This document shows positions 63,428-64,000 of a stretch of 64,000 nucleotides of DNA, piece after piece (the first letter of the stretch is position 1; each line of letters begins with the position of its first letter). The notes under the pieces were generated by a model. The model was not told where the DNA came from. It saw only the letters and a list, made by a program, of their open reading frames with translations, and made no database searches. This stretch comes from Angomonas deanei (taxonomy: Eukaryota > Euglenozoa > Kinetoplastea > Trypanosomatida > Trypanosomatidae): positions 62,001 through 126,000 of the forward strand of contig LR877159.1 of assembly GCA_903995115.1 (NCBI GenBank), read 5' to 3'. The position numbers were made by a program, and so were the translations under genes.

Positions 63428-64000
63428 ATGCTTCGCAGGGCTCTATTCCACCCTACGCGCCTGTTACTGGCGGGGTACAAGTTTTTTGAAGACATGTACC
63501 CCAAGCACGACCCCGCACCGCGGTTCGCCACCTACGAGGAGCAGGAGAGGTCCGCCACCGCCAAATCCTTAGAGCCAAAGAAGCAGTTATCGGAGAGTGA
63601 AAAACTGCACCACCTACATGATTGGAAAAAAGATAAAGAAGGGTACAAGCCGCCCCCGGAGTACGGCTGGCCGGAGGAGTGGGGGCCCGAGCCTGGGGAA
63701 GAGGGTCACAGCACCTGGTACGAGAAAAATAGAATGTACATGTCGTATGAAGAAAAGTCCAAGTACGACCTGCGAATAGGGGTACCGGTGGAGAAAAACT
63801 CCACCCGTCACCAAGAAATGCCGTTCCAGAAGCGGATGAAGGCGGCGTACCACAACCTAGAGGAGAAGGACCCACAATACTTTGATCCCCGGCAGCGCAA
63901 GTACTGGGCGGAGTACTCGTACGAGGATCAGAAGGACACCATGGCGAAGGCGAGGGACGACTACATGTCGGAGTGGTTGGAGAAACCTGGCGTCTCAAAG
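63428..64000 (+). CDS. Mitochondrial protein, 3'-partial, unknown
   Basis: The frame from ATG 63428 is open to the end of the window (191 codons, no stop). It begins MLRRALFHPTRLLLAGYKFF, a strong trypanosomatid mitochondrial presequence. The rest is soluble and rich in Tyr, Trp, Lys and Glu, with runs such as YKPPPEYGWPEEWG, NRMYMSYEEKSKYDLR, KRMKAAYHNLEEK and RKYWAEYSYEDQKD. The W/Y/E/K-rich pattern is common in kinetoplastid mitoribosomal and respiratory-complex accessory proteins. I cannot name the family. Coding is supported by the presequence, the open frame and GC-ending codons. Confidence 0.75.
   Translation, partial: MLRRALFHPTRLLLAGYKFFEDMYPKHDPAPRFATYEEQERSATAKSLEPKKQLSESEKLHHLHDWKKDKEGYKPPPEYGWPEEWGPEPGEEGHSTWYEKNRMYMSYEEKSKYDLRIGVPVEKNSTRHQEMPFQKRMKAAYHNLEEKDPQYFDPRQRKYWAEYSYEDQKDTMAKARDDYMSEWLEKPGVSK

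Noticed and set aside
1-64000. Mobile or virus-like elements
   Set aside because: No reverse transcriptase, transposase, integrase, capsid-like text, terminal repeats or target-site duplications were noticed on either strand.

Overview
The window looks like nuclear DNA of a kinetoplastid protist, either a trypanosomatid or a close relative with a compact genome. All of the roughly 36 genes lie on the + strand, none needs a cis-intron, and the gaps are short (about 150-940 bp). Most genes are preceded by a long pyrimidine tract and an AG, as expected for spliced-leader trans-splicing of a polycistronic transcript. Several mitochondrial candidates start with MLRR, a familiar trypanosomatid presequence. 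The order HMG-CoA synthase, eS8 (two copies), transketolase, uL24/L26, TBCD, VPS34 matches, as I remember it, a conserved block of Trypanosoma brucei chromosome 8 and Leishmania chromosome 24. I cannot name the species. There is no bacterial-style operon logic: neighbours share a transcript but not necessarily a pathway.

Layout. 1-13.6 kb: the end of a long coiled-coil protein, the tether subunit VPS50, a glycerophosphodiester phosphodiesterase, two small proteins with N-myristoylation signals, a UBE2C-type ubiquitin-conjugating enzyme, and a large protein with a MUN-like C-terminus whose reading frame is broken twice. 13.8-21.7 kb: mitochondrial-type HMG-CoA synthase, a CID-domain protein, a recent tandem pair of eS8 genes, transketolase, L26 and a BolA3-like protein. 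21.8-32.5 kb: tubulin cofactor D, class III PI3-kinase VPS34 with an overlapping upstream ORF, a PCIF1-like cap adenosine methyltransferase candidate, an unknown coiled-coil protein and a SAXO axonemal protein. 32.9-43.8 kb: a Nup82/88-like protein, coiled-coil proteins including a BBOF1-like one, a two-TM protein and an inositol-phosphate kinase (ITPK1-like). 44-54.3 kb: a helicase-less Pol theta/nu-like family A DNA polymerase, a Pam18-like J-protein with HSD instead of HPD, a PTAR1-like protein, the Cdc48 cofactor DOA1/PLAA and a PHO80-type cyclin. 55-64 kb: a second, very different cyclin, a SPRY-LisH protein resembling RanBPM/Gid1, a disordered protein with a conserved-looking tail, an ER type I membrane protein with a KKxx signal, and the start of a mitochondrial protein that runs off the end.

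Themes. Membrane traffic and lipid signalling (VPS50, VPS34, GDPD, ITPK1, the MUN-like protein), ubiquitin/Cdc48/GID function (UBE2C, PLAA, SPRY-LisH protein), cytoskeleton and flagellum (TBCD, SAXO, BBOF1-like, several coiled coils), RNA and nucleus (PCIF1-like, CID, Nup88-like), and mitochondrion (HMGS, BolA3, Pam18-like, the 3' partial gene). No mobile element, virus-like element, tRNA, rRNA or CRISPR array was seen.

The points I rate highest are the PCIF1-like gene, a candidate writer for the methylated first adenosine of the spliced-leader cap; the HPD-to-HSD change in the Pam18-like protein; the tandem pair of divergent cyclins; and seven one-base frame changes in four otherwise healthy genes. 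The frame changes are probably assembly errors at short homopolymers, but they affect how those proteins should be read.
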